From NCBI RefSeq assembly GCF_004634385.1, contig NZ_CP037895.1, forward strand, positions 905,245-969,244: DNA of 64,000 nt. Direction: 5' to 3'. Below, piece by piece: positions 18,498 to 25,816 of this stretch; the first letter of the stretch is position 1; every line of letters begins with the position of its first letter. The notes beneath the pieces were generated by a model that ran no database searches, had not been told where the DNA came from, and saw only the letters and a program-made list of their open reading frames with translations. The DNA is from Thermaerobacter sp. FW80. Lineage in GTDB: Bacteria > Bacillota > Sulfobacillia > Thermaerobacterales > Thermaerobacteraceae. The translations under genes and the position numbers were made by a program.

Positions 18498-18680
18498 CCG
18501 CGTCGCCCAGTCGGAGAGGCCAATGGACGACCCCGCGTCGCCGCACCGGCGAGGCCAAGGACCACCCCGCGTCGCCCAACCGGAGAGGCCGAAGGCGACC
18601 TCGCGTCGCCGCACGCACGCCAAGCGCGGCGCACCGGAGGGCCGAGGGCCATCGCGCATCGCCGCACCCTCGGGTCGGGC
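18498..18680 (+). repeat. Degenerate 34-35 bp tandem repeat
   Basis: The word CGCGTCGCC recurs at about 18499, 18534, 18568 and 18602, and a variant CGCATCGCC near 18655. It is followed each time by CAGTCGGAGAGGCC-like or GCACCGGCGAGGCC-like sequence. Periods are 35, 34 and 34 bp, then 51 with an insertion. No array of identical repeats with unique spacers is present, so it is not a CRISPR. The remainder of 18342-18955 carries no supportable gene. Confidence 0.6.
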
Positions 18681-18955
18681 ACGCGACCGCCGTCTCCCGG
18701 GACGCGGTCCGTAGCCGTGGCGTCCCCGGGCCCCGAACCGGGCCTCCGCGTCCACGGGCCGGGCCCCTGGTCGGTGCGGCCAGGGGCCCGGCACATAGCC
18801 TCCCCGTCCAGGCATATCCATGATCGAGACCGCCGTGGATCCATCCCGCGGGGTCCCCGCCGCCTCGAGGCCGTCCCGGCGAACCACGGGGTGGCCCCGG
18901 TTCGGCCCGGCCGGCGGGGGCCCGGCGCCGGGGCCGCAGGAAGGGGGTCCGGGCC

Positions 18956-19252
18956 GTGGCCGAGGGCCAGGCTGCGCCGGGCAACCGGGGACGCCACAAC
19001 CTGACGCTGGTTGGCCGGGAACGGCTGGAGCTGGACGGCGTGCAACGGGTGGAGAACTTCGACGACCGCACGGTGGTGCTCGATACCGTGATGGGTCGGC
19101 TCACCGTCCGCGGCGAGGGCCTGCACATCCACGAGCTCAACCTGGAGGAGGGCCGGCTGCGCATGACGGGCCGGGTGGCGCAGCTGGCGTACGACGACTC
19201 CACCCCGCGCCGGCGCGACCGCCGCCACCTGCTGGAGCGGCTCTTCCAGTGA
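18956..19252 (+). CDS. yabP: Sporulation protein YabP
   Basis: This 98-residue protein matches YabP: GRHNLTLVGRERLELDGVQRVENFDD, VLDTVMGRLTVRGEGLHIHELNLEEGRL and a basic C-terminus. YabP is a small mother-cell protein of the YabP/YqfC family, made under sigma-E and needed with YabQ for normal spore cortex formation. Start GTG 18956 has AGGAAGGGGG 8 bases upstream. yabQ follows after 46 bp. I could not find a convincing sigma-E promoter. Confidence 0.94.
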   Translation: MAEGQAAPGNRGRHNLTLVGRERLELDGVQRVENFDDRTVVLDTVMGRLTVRGEGLHIHELNLEEGRLRMTGRVAQLAYDDSTPRRRDRRHLLERLFQ

Positions 19253-19298
19253 GGCGTCCCCCCGTCGGGCGCCAGGGGGAAGCGGGGTCAGGCCCGGC

Positions 19299-19958
19299 AT
19301 GTTCTCCCTGACCGTGCAGACCTACATGATGGCCGTCGACGTGGCCCTGGGGATCATCCTCGGCTTCCTGTTCGACATCTTTCGGGCCCTGCGACGGGTC
19401 CTGGACGGGGGCCCGACCCGGCGGCCCTGGCTCGATGCGCTGCTGGACGCCGCCTTCTGGGCGATCGCTCTCCCCCTGGTCGTGCTGGCCTGGGGCCTGG
19501 GCAACTGGGGCCAGGTGCGCGCCTTCACCCTGCTCGGGCTGGCGCTTGGCCTAGGCCTGTACGCGGGCCTCGGATCCCCCGTCCTCCTGCCGGCCCTGAC
19601 CGCGACGTACCGGTCCGTCGGCGGGGGGGTGATCCGGCTGGGGCGGGGGACGCGGCGGGCCGCCGGCGCCCTGGCGCGCGCCGTGCGTCGCGGCATGGCG
19701 GGCCTGCGGACGCTGGTGGGCTGGTTGCTGATGCCGGTGACGCGCCCCCTCCGGTGGCTCCTCGCCCCGCTGCTGGCGCCCGTCCATCGGGCGCTGATCG
19801 CGCCCGTGGCGGCGCGGCTGCGCCGGTTCGTCCTGGACCCATGGCGGCGCGGGGTCCCGTCCCGGCGGCGGATCGCCGCGGCCTGGCGTCGGTGGCGGGC
19901 CGCGATGGCGGCCTGGCTGGGGCCTGGCAAGGGGGAGCCGCCCCCGCCCCGGTCCTGA
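19299..19958 (+). CDS. yabQ: Spore cortex biosynthesis protein YabQ
   Basis: This 219-residue membrane protein has the YabQ domain in its first 100 residues: QTYMMAVDVALGIILGFLFDIFRALRR as the first helix, a second helix near 45-65 and a third near 75-95. The rest is a basic Arg-rich cytosolic tail, longer than in Bacillus. YabQ sits in the outer forespore membrane and is required for cortex peptidoglycan. Start ATG 19299 has only a weak upstream GGGGGAAG. The genomic pair yabP-yabQ is conserved in spore formers. Confidence 0.9.
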   Translation: MFSLTVQTYMMAVDVALGIILGFLFDIFRALRRVLDGGPTRRPWLDALLDAAFWAIALPLVVLAWGLGNWGQVRAFTLLGLALGLGLYAGLGSPVLLPALTATYRSVGGGVIRLGRGTRRAAGALARAVRRGMAGLRTLVGWLLMPVTRPLRWLLAPLLAPVHRALIAPVAARLRRFVLDPWRRGVPSRRRIAAAWRRWRAAMAAWLGPGKGEPPPPRS

Positions 19959-19961
19959 CCG

Positions 19962-19979
19962 GGCGCGAGTCCTCGCGCC
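19962..19979. terminator. Short hairpin after yabQ
   Basis: GGCGCGAG and CTCGCGCC form an 8-bp stem with a 2-base gap, three bases after the yabQ stop. No T-run follows; terminator activity is a guess. Confidence 0.3.
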
Positions 19980-20117
19980 GCCGCCCCGACGGCGCCGGCG
20001 CGAGGGCCCCTTTCCCCCTTCGCGTCGAAGGACCGCCGTCCGCGGGCGGCCGCGAATCGCTCGCCTCGGGCAGGAATCCCCCGCCCCTCCAGCGAACCGC
20101 ATCCGGTACCGGTCGGG

Positions 20118-20170
20118 TGTACAAGCCTTGTACAAGATTTGTCCACAGGTTGTGGGCAGTCTGTGGATAA
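20118..20170. promoter_or_regulatory. Operator-like palindrome and two inverted DnaA-box-like sites
   Basis: TGTACAAG-C-CTTGTACA (20118-20134) is a perfect palindrome around one central base. It is followed by TTGTCCACA (20139-20147, one mismatch to the DnaA box) and by TTATCCACA on the minus strand (20162-20170, exact). The two boxes form an inverted repeat with 10-bp arms (one mismatch) and 12-base spacer. All lie within 90 bp of the following HTH gene. Confidence 0.55.
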
Positions 20171-20203
20171 CCGCCGGGTCCCCGCCGGAGGTTCCCGTCG
20201 TCC

Positions 20204-20494
20204 ATGCGCATCGAGATCCGCGGCGCAGAGCGCCTGAGCTTCCGGGAGCGCCAGGTGGTCGTGCTCAAGGAGACGGGATACAGCACCGAGGCCATCGCCC
20301 GCCGCCTGGGCCTGGCTCCCGGGACGGTGGCCACGCTCTACAACCGGGCGCGCAGCAAGGGCTACGAGGTGGTCATCGTCATCGACGGGGATCCGCTGCG
20401 CCTGTTTGGCGACGGCGGCGACGGTGACGAGGAGGGCGAGGGGAGCACCGGCGGACCCGTCGGCGGGGATCCCGACGCCGCGGCAGGGGTCTAG
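20204..20494 (+). CDS. Small sigma-70 region 4-like helix-turn-helix protein
   Basis: This 96-residue protein has one recognisable domain, residues 9-55: LSFRERQVVVLKETGYSTEA, then IARRLGLAPGTVATLYNRAR. It resembles sigma-factor region 4 and LuxR-type helix-turn-helix units. A YEVVIVIDGDPLRLFG strand follows, then an acidic Gly-rich tail. There is no region 2, so it is not a sigma factor by itself. I recall similar small proteins near divIC in other Clostridia, but no function. The start ATG 20204 follows GGAGGTTCC. The palindrome and DnaA-box-like pair directly upstream make autoregulation or DnaA control plausible. Confidence 0.78.
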   Translation: MRIEIRGAERLSFRERQVVVLKETGYSTEAIARRLGLAPGTVATLYNRARSKGYEVVIVIDGDPLRLFGDGGDGDEEGEGSTGGPVGGDPDAAAGV

Positions 20495-20534
20495 ACATCC
20501 CCGTTCTGCGGTGGTCGGTGGGGGAGGTCGCAGC

Positions 20535-21269
20535 GTGACGAACCGGCTCACCAAGGGGGTGGCGTCCACCCCCCGGCGCCCGCTGTCCGCGGTCGGTTCT
20601 TGGCGCCCGCCCTTCGCGCCCGCCGAGGGCGGTCCGCTCTCCGAGGAGGGCGGCCCGTCCTCGAGGAACGGCGGCGTGGCCGCCGCGGTCGCCGGCATGC
20701 GGGCCCGCAGCGTGGCACCGGGACGGCGTGGCGGTCGCCGAGCGGCACCGGTCCTCGAGGCGGTGGACCTCGGCCGATCCGGCGGCGGCAGGGAGGGCGC
20801 GGCGCGAAAGCGCGATCGCCTGTGGGACGGGGGGGCGACCGCGGGGCTGCGCGCGGGGCTGCGCATGGCTCCCCTCCGCGCCTTGGCCGGAGGGGACCCA
20901 GGGCGGCCTGATGCCGGTGGGGCGCCGTCGCCCGCGACGGTGCGGCGGCGCCTGCGGGTGCGCTGGGGACGGCTGGTCGCCGCGGGGGTCGCGCTCTACC
21001 TGTTGGCGGGATTCGTCCTGCAGCAGTGGGCCTTGTGGCAGGCGCGGCAGGATCTGCGGGCGCTGGATCAGCAGCTGGCCGCCCTGCGCGCCCGCCACCG
21101 GGAGCTCCAGGAGGCGGTGCGCCGCGTGGACGACCCGGCCTACGTGGACGAGACGGCGCGACGGCGGCTCGGCCTGGTCAAGCCGGGGGAGACGGTGGTC
21201 CAGCTGGTGGCGCCGGAGGGTTCCGCCCAGGAGGAAGCAAGGGAGGCGCCGACGTCTGCGGTGCGTTGA
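20535..21269 (+). CDS. divIC: Septum formation initiator DivIC/FtsB-like protein
   Basis: This 244-residue bitopic protein has a 140-residue basic, low-complexity cytosolic N-terminus. A single membrane helix follows (RLVAAGVALYLLAGFVLQQW, about 150-170), then an extracellular coiled coil (LRALDQQLAALRARHRELQ) and the typical ending [19 protein letters not shown]. DivIC works with FtsL and DivIB at the division septum. The N-terminal extension is much longer than the 30-40 residues usual in Bacillus; a later start cannot be excluded, but GTG 20535 has GGGGAGG 8 bases upstream. The yabR (S1 domain) gene that often follows divIC is missing. Confidence 0.88.
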   Translation: MTNRLTKGVASTPRRPLSAVGSWRPPFAPAEGGPLSEEGGPSSRNGGVAAAVAGMRARSVAPGRRGGRRAAPVLEAVDLGRSGGGREGAARKRDRLWDGGATAGLRAGLRMAPLRALAGGDPGRPDAGGAPSPATVRRRLRVRWGRLVAAGVALYLLAGFVLQQWALWQARQDLRALDQQLAALRARHRELQEAVRRVDDPAYVDETARRRLGLVKPGETVVQLVAPEGSAQEEAREAPTSAVR

Positions 21270-21390
21270 GGGCTCCGAGGGGGGAACCCTCGCGAACCCA
21301 GCGCCTCAGGACGGGGCGGCGTCGCCGGCTCGCCGACGCGACGGCGTGAGCCCCGCCGCCCACCCGATGCTCTGCGGCCCCGCCCCGCCG

Positions 21391-21399
21391 TGCTACAAT
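21391..21399 (+). promoter_or_regulatory. Extended -10 promoter upstream of tRNA-Leu
   Basis: TGCTACAAT is an extended -10 element (TGn plus TACAAT, 5/6). No good -35 precedes it. It is 217 bp from the tRNA; the interval shows no gene. Confidence 0.4.
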
Positions 21400-21615
21400 G
21401 GCGTCGACGGTGTGGGTGTGAGCGCGTCGGCGATGGCGGGGCGGGCCAGGCCGTGGTGCGCGGGTCCGCGGCAGGGGGCACGTCCGAAGCCTGGCGACGG
21501 CCCGCAGCCGAGGGCGGCGTCGGACGCCCGCCGGCGCCGTCCCGCCGGTGCAGGTGCGACGCCGGCTTGACCCCGGGACCGCATCGGGGCCGCGGGGTCG
21601 CCAGGGCGGCCGCAT

Positions 21616-21698
21616 GCCGGGGTGTCGGAATCGGCAGACGAGGCGGACTTAAAATCCGCTGGGCGTAGCCCGTGTGGGTTCGAGGCCCACCCCCGGCA
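21616..21698 (+). tRNA. tRNA-Leu (UAA)
   Basis: A complete cloverleaf can be folded: acceptor GCCGGGG pairs with CCCCGGC, anticodon stem GCGGA/TCCGC encloses loop CTTAAAA with anticodon TAA, and the T-arm is GTGGG-TTCGAGG-CCCAC. The long variable arm of about 14 bases is as expected for leucine. Discriminator A; the CCA end is not fully encoded. UUA must be a rare codon in this G+C-rich genome. Confidence 0.95.
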
Positions 21699-21874
21699 CC
21701 GAAGAAAGCCGCATGGCGCAAAGGAAAGCCGGCCCTCACCCCCGGGGGCATGGGCCGCCGGAGGCTACACGCCGGTTTTGGTGTCTGGTTGGGATCCCAC
21801 CGGCGCACCGACGACCAGCAGCGGGTGCCCGGACCCGTCGCGCCAAGGGCTGGCTGGCCGCCTGCCCACCGGGC

Positions 21875-21883
21875 TGCTACCAT
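21875..21883 (+). promoter_or_regulatory. Extended -10 promoter of the following small gene
   Basis: TGCTACCAT (TGn plus TACCAT, 4/6) lies 24 bp before the start at 21907; the -35 region is weak. Confidence 0.4.
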
Positions 21884-21906
21884 CGGGACGGTGGGAGGTG
21901 GAGAAG

Positions 21907-22131
21907 GTGGACGGTGAGCTGGGGACGCTGCTGACCAAGCTGGTGCTCGGTTTGGTGGGCGGAGGGCTGACGCTCGTCGGATTGGCCGGCCTCATCCAGG
22001 GATCCCTGAGCAGCCTGCGGGTGCCCAACCGCGTGGTGGCCACCGTGGTCTTCATCGTCGGTCTGGCCCTGGTGACGATCTTCGGCGAGCCCGATCTGGT
22101 CACGAAGATCCTGGCCGCCATGGCCGAGTGA
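21907..22131 (+). CDS. Small two-helix membrane protein of unknown function
   Basis: This 74-residue protein consists of two hydrophobic helices, about residues 8-29 (LVLGLVGGGLTLVGLAGLIQ) and 41-60 (VVATVVFIVGLALVTIFG), joined by a short loop with one arginine. No family is recognised. Start GTG 21907 has GGAGG about 8 bases upstream; GTG 21898 is possible but overlaps the ribosome binding site. An extended -10 site precedes it and a 12-bp hairpin follows 300 bp downstream. The open frame extends into the tRNA upstream, which is not coding. Confidence 0.6.
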   Translation: MDGELGTLLTKLVLGLVGGGLTLVGLAGLIQGSLSSLRVPNRVVATVVFIVGLALVTIFGEPDLVTKILAAMAE

Positions 22132-22185
22132 CGCGCGAATCGACGGGTGCGGGGCGCAGGATCGCTGGCGGCGTCGCGGGGACGC

Positions 22186-22272
22186 GCCGAGGATGACCCG
22201 CGACCCGCAGCGTCGTCCGAACCGTCGACCGGCGGCGTCGGGCGTCGCGGGCAAGGGGCCGAGGATGACCCA
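22186..22272 (+). repeat. 14-bp direct repeat, 73-bp period
   Basis: GCCGAGGATGACCC occurs at 22186-22199 and 22259-22272, each followed by G/A and CGAC and preceded by a GGCGGCGTCG-like word. It lies in a 494-bp stretch (22132-22625) without a supportable gene. Confidence 0.55.
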
Positions 22273-22439
22273 CGACGGATCCGCCCGGTCCGGGCCGCGG
22301 AGCCGTGGCAGCGGGACGCCGGGGGCCGCCCGCGGGCGTGGTGGGCTCCTGGAGCCCGGTGGTCATCACCAGCGATCGCAAACTGCCGGCCCTAGGAGGT
22401 GTGGTGGGCACGGGGTGCCCTGGGCGGCCGGTTGACGAT

Positions 22440-22467
22440 CAAGAGGCGGGCCGTAGCCCGCCTCTTG
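22440..22467. terminator. Hairpin between convergent units
   Basis: A perfect 12-bp stem (22440-22451 with 22456-22467) with CGTA loop. It lies between the rightward small gene (ends 22131) and the leftward transporter (ends 22626), so it could serve both. No T-run on either side. Confidence 0.55.
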
Positions 22468-22500
22468 CTGCCTCTTGCCGCTTCTTGCCGCCTCTTGCGG
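22461..22500 (+). repeat. 10-bp tandem repeat, four units
   Basis: Four decamers, CCTCTTGCTG, CCTCTTGCCG, CTTCTTGCCG and CCTCTTGCGG, run head to tail. The first is the right arm of the hairpin at 22440-22467. Confidence 0.8.
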
Positions 22501-22625
22501 CCCGCGGAGGGCGGCGTCCATGGGGTGCCGCGCCGGTCCAGGTGCATGCTGGTTCGCTCGCGCCGGGGGCGCGGCGGCCGCTGCGCGGCCTGGTGCACGG
22601 TTCGGTCGCGACCTGGTACCCAGGA

Positions 22626-23678
22626 TCATGGGCGCGGGTCGGATGGACCGCGACGCCCCCGCCGCGTTCCCTCTCCGACCGGTGGCTCCGGCCGTGCCGC
22701 CATCCGTGCGTCTCCTCCGCCCTTCGCGACGCTGCCGACGACGGACGGCGGGAACGGGTCGCGTGGTCGTCCCACCACCCACGGCCAGACCAGCACCGCC
22801 CCCAGGGCGTTGAAGAGGGTGTGGGCCCACGCCACCTGCCGCGCCGGATCCGTCGCCAGCGCAGCGGCAACGGCCGCCAACGCCGGACCCAGGGGCGCGG
22901 CCACCACGGCGGTGGCCGCGTTTATCGCCAAGTGGAAGAGCGCCAGCTCCCAGGCGGCGCCGCGCAAGAGGAGGCCGGCCAGGAGCACGTCGCTGGTGGT
23001 GCCGACGTTGGCGCCATAGACCACGGGCAGGGCCTCGCCGGGTCGGAGGAACCCGGCCGCCACGGCCCGCTGCACCAGGGCCAGTACCGCGCTGCTGGAG
23101 AGGGCTGCCGCGGAGAGGACGAGCCCTGCGGCGAAGCCCGCCCAAGGCCGGCGCACCCACTCGGCCCACGGGTGGGCGGCAGCCGAGCCGGCGCCCAGCG
23201 GCTCCAGGGCGCCGGCCAGGCCGTCCAGGGCCGTCAAGGCCGCCGCGAAGCCGAAGGCTGCGAGGCCCGCGGCGCGCAGGCGCGGGCGATGCCAGGCGAT
23301 GGCCGCCAGGGCCAGGCCGCCGGTGGCCAGGATGGCTGCCAGGCCCAGGTTGGGGGCGGCCGTCAGGTGCGCCGTCAACGTCGTCCCCAGGTTGGCGCCG
23401 ACCAGGGCGGCGCGGGCCGCGGGCCGGCGGACCCACCCGGCGCTGGCCGCCGCCAGGAGCAGCAGCCCGAAGGTGCTGGACGACTGGACGATCGCGGTCA
23501 GCACCAGCCCCGCCACCAGGCCGTGATAGGGGCCGGCGTCCTGGAGCCGCTCCACCGCCTGGTGCAGCCGATCGCCCGCGGCCCGGCGGAGACCCCACGT
23601 GGTCAGGGCCAGGCCCGCGGCGAGCCCTGCCAGGTTCGCGGCGACGGGGAACACGGGGACGCCAGCCACGGCCGTCAC
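22626..23678 (-). CDS. Na/Pi cotransporter family protein
   Basis: This 350-residue membrane protein has the two inverted Na/Pi-cotransporter repeats of PF02690 (NptA/YjbB type). Repeat one carries AIVQSSSTFGLLLL and GANLGTTLTA; repeat two carries LSSSAVLALVQ and GANVGTTSD. These QSSS and GANxGTT motifs form the substrate and Na+ sites. Eight or more helices are apparent. No C-terminal PhoU-like domain is present, so it is the short form. The frame is open to 24209, but that part is Arg/Pro-rich and membrane-free; GTG 23678 follows AAGGAGGT by 10 bases and starts just before the first helix. Phosphate is the likely substrate by family only. Confidence 0.85.
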   Translation of the reverse strand: MTAVAGVPVFPVAANLAGLAAGLALTTWGLRRAAGDRLHQAVERLQDAGPYHGLVAGLVLTAIVQSSSTFGLLLLAAASAGWVRRPAARAALVGANLGTTLTAHLTAAPNLGLAAILATGGLALAAIAWHRPRLRAAGLAAFGFAAALTALDGLAGALEPLGAGSAAAHPWAEWVRRPWAGFAAGLVLSAAALSSSAVLALVQRAVAAGFLRPGEALPVVYGANVGTTSDVLLAGLLLRGAAWELALFHLAINAATAVVAAPLGPALAAVAAALATDPARQVAWAHTLFNALGAVLVWPWVVGRPRDPFPPSVVGSVAKGGGDARMAARPEPPVGEGTRRGRRGPSDPRP

Positions 23679-24150
23679 CCTGGGGACGACCTCCTTGCGC
23701 GGACCCCGTTGGCGCGGCCCGCGGATCACCGGCTCGGGCCGCCGCCGCGCGGCGAGGGGGTCCACCCGGGACGGTCCGCCCGGGACCGCCGGCAGTCCTT
23801 CGGTGGTGGCCGTCGGTCCGCCGACCGGGAAGAGTGGCCGCTGTGTCGCCGGGACCGCGGGGCGACTGGCTCGCCCCGCGGTCCCGGCCACGGGCGGCGC
23901 GCACGCGGCGGGCCCGCGCGGCGGGCCGGTCCGCACAGGCGCGCCGACGCACCCCCGCAGGCCTGGACGCCACCCCCGCAGTCTATGGGGGGCGGCACGC
24001 CGCCCATTGCAGTTTATGGGACCGCAGACGTTCCCATCGCAACGTCGCGCCGTTGCCTGGTGCGCATGGCACCGGCCCACGCCGCACCGCCGGCTCCAGG
24101 GTGCCCGTCCAGTGCAACGCACATCGGGCCCGCCACGCCAGCACGAGTGG
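23679..24150. other. Intergenic region with a 12-bp direct repeat
   Basis: No gene is supported. GCAGTCTATGGG (23978-23989) and GCAGTTTATGGG (24009-24020) form a near-perfect repeat with 31-bp period. Read leftward they are CCCATAAACTGC and CCCATAGACTGC, upstream of the transporter. A promoter or a regulator site is possible but not proven. Confidence 0.4.
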
Positions 24151-24194
24151 GCAAGCCGAGGGCCGGTTGCACGCGCAACCGGCCCTCGGCTTGC
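24151..24194 (-). terminator. 20-bp perfect hairpin after the 35-residue gene
   Basis: Arms 24151-24170 and 24175-24194 are perfectly complementary around ACGC. It lies 50 bp downstream of a small leftward gene, which it probably terminates. There is no T-run. Confidence 0.6.
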
Positions 24195-24244
24195 CGATGA
24201 TCCGGCCATCGGCCTGGCGGCCCGTCCGCCGTGCGACCGGCGAG

Positions 24245-24352
24245 CTACCGCCGGATCAGCCTGGCGATCAGCATCGCCGCGGCGGCGCCGACGGCCGAGA
24301 TCACCCAGTTGGGGATGCGGGTCTTGGCCCGGGTGCGCATCGCCAAGCGCAT
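24245..24352 (-). CDS. Possible 35-residue membrane peptide
   Basis: ATG 24352 opens a 36-codon frame read leftward. The product has a basic amphipathic start (MRLAMRTRAKTRIP), then one hydrophobic helix NWVISAVGAAAAMLIARLI and ends RR. AGGGGTGG lies 4-5 bases before the start. Hairpins bracket it: 24439-24474 upstream, which would end the trxB transcript, and 24151-24194 downstream. This isolated-unit layout and the strong ribosome binding site support a real gene; the length is too short for certainty and no family is recognised. Confidence 0.5.
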   Translation of the reverse strand: MRLAMRTRAKTRIPNWVISAVGAAAAMLIARLIRR

Positions 24353-24438
24353 GGGACCACCCCTGGGGTAGCGTGTACGCCCGGAGCCTGAGCCTCGCTG
24401 GGAATCCGTGTCGCCGGTGGCGCGCCGACCGGAAGCGG

Positions 24439-24474
24439 CGCCGCGCCCGGCTGCTGGTGCAGCCGGGCGCGGCG
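24439..24474 (-). terminator. Hairpin after trxB
   Basis: A perfect 16-bp stem (24439-24454 with 24459-24474) with TGGT loop, 60 bp after the trxB stop in the leftward direction; no T-run. Confidence 0.6.
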
Positions 24475-24533
24475 TAGGGGCTCGGCCTGGACCCCGGCCC
24501 TCGCCAAGCGGCCGGGCGCGACCGCGCTGGCAG

Positions 24534-25520
24534 TCAGGAGCCCTCGGCGGGTGCGCCCTGCGCCGCGACCGCGCCGGCAGCCGGCTGCGCCTGCGGCGCC
24601 CCGTCGGCGGTGCCCTCCAGGAACCAGGCGGCCTCCATCGCCGCCTTGCACCCCTCGGCCGCCGCCGTCACGGCCTGCCGGTACCGGTGGTCGCGCACGT
24701 CGCCCGCGACGAAGACGCCGGGGATGCGGGTGCGCGGCCCGTCGGCGATCACGTAGCCGCGTTCGTCCAGATCCAGGTGGCCGCGCAGGAAGTCGGTGTT
24801 GGGCTTGTGGCCGATGGCGACGAAGACGGCGGCGCACGGGATCTCGCGCGTTTCGCCGGTCTTCACGTTGCGGACGCGCACGGCCTCGACCTTCTCCTCG
24901 CCGAGGATGTCCTCGACCACCGTGTCCCAGACGAACCGGATCTTCTCGTTGGCCATGGCGCGCTGTTGCATGATCTTGCTGGCGCGCAGCCGGTCGCGCC
25001 GGTGGACCACCGTCACCGAGCGGCAGATGCGCGCCAGGTAGAGCGCCTCCTCCATGGCGGTGTCACCACCGCCGACCACCACCACGTCCTGGTCGCGGAA
25101 GAAGGCGCCGTCACAGGTGGCGCAGCTGGAGACGCCGCGGCCCATCAGCTTCTTCTCGCCGGGAACGCCCAGCCACTTGGCCGAGGCGCCCGTGGCGATG
25201 ATCACCGCGTCCGCCTCCAGTTCCTTGGTGCCGACCTTGAGCTTGAAGGGCCGGCGCCGGAAGTCGACGGCGGTCACGTCCCCATCGACGAACCGGGCTC
25301 CCGCCCGCTCGGCCTGCTGGCGCATGCGCGCCATCAGGTCGGGACCGAGGATGCCGTCCGGGAAGCCGGGGAAGTTCTCGACCTCCGTGGTCAGCATCAG
25401 CTGGCCGCCGGCCTCCCATCCCGCCACCACGGTGGTATCCAGGTTGGCGCGGGCGGCGTAGATCGCCGCCGTCAGGCCGGCGGGGCCGGATCCGACGATG
25501 ACCACCCGTTGGGAGGGCAT
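24534..25520 (-). CDS. trxB: Thioredoxin-disulfide reductase
   Basis: TrxB transfers electrons from NADPH through FAD to thioredoxin. The 328-residue protein has the FAD motif VVIVGSGPAGLTAAIYAARA at the N-terminus, GGQLMLTTEVENFPGF, the redox-active CATC in SSCATCDGAFF near 133-143, the NADPH motif VVVVGGGDTAMEEALYLA near 150 and the second FAD motif VFVAGDVRDHRYRQAVTAA near 280. The last 20 residues form an Ala/Gln/Pro tail. Start ATG 25520 has AGGTGAG upstream. It could serve the peroxiredoxin at 7.5 kb. Confidence 0.95.
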   Translation of the reverse strand: MPSQRVVIVGSGPAGLTAAIYAARANLDTTVVAGWEAGGQLMLTTEVENFPGFPDGILGPDLMARMRQQAERAGARFVDGDVTAVDFRRRPFKLKVGTKELEADAVIIATGASAKWLGVPGEKKLMGRGVSSCATCDGAFFRDQDVVVVGGGDTAMEEALYLARICRSVTVVHRRDRLRASKIMQQRAMANEKIRFVWDTVVEDILGEEKVEAVRVRNVKTGETREIPCAAVFVAIGHKPNTDFLRGHLDLDERGYVIADGPRTRIPGVFVAGDVRDHRYRQAVTAAAEGCKAAMEAAWFLEGTADGAPQAQPAAGAVAAQGAPAEGS

Positions 25521-25654
25521 CGCGTCTCACCTGCCTTTCCCTTCGCCATTCTACCAGGAGCGGCGACGACCGCGGCTGCGCCCGCAGGGGCGCGGCGCCC
25601 GCGGATCCGCCGACGGGAGGCCGTTGGCGTGGGGGGGCCGCCCGGGGCTGCTTT

Positions 25655-25684
25655 TTGCCCCTGGCGTCGACCCTCGGATATGAT
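25655..25684 (+). promoter_or_regulatory. Sigma-A-type promoter before the flavin reductase gene
   Basis: TTGCCC (25655-25660, 4/6), 18-bp spacer, TATGAT (25679-25684, 5/6), about 130 bp before the start. It lies in the divergent region shared with trxB. Confidence 0.5.
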
Positions 25685-25816
25685 GGAAAGCGGGCCGCAG
25701 CCCATCGGGATGCCGGCGGGCAGGGGCCGGATGGCCCGACGCGGCCGGGGCGGCCCGGCCGTCCTGCCGCCGGCCGCGACCGCCCCGGGCTCGGGCCCGC
25801 GGAAGGAGGGCGCCAG

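Noticed and set aside
18498-18680. CRISPR array
   Set aside because: The repeats are degenerate and continuous, with no unique spacers of even length, and no cas gene is present in the window.
18793-18821. Possible sigma-E promoter before yabP (ATA ... CATATCCAT)
   Set aside because: The spacer is 15 bp and the -10 lacks the T at the required place.
20101-20203. Chromosomal replication origin suggested by DnaA-box-like sites
   Set aside because: Only two boxes, no unwinding element cluster and no dnaA or dnaN nearby. A local regulatory role is more likely.
23679-24209. N-terminal extension of the Na/Pi transporter
   Set aside because: The added 177 residues are Arg/Pro-rich with no helix, and AAGGAGGT stands before GTG 23678.
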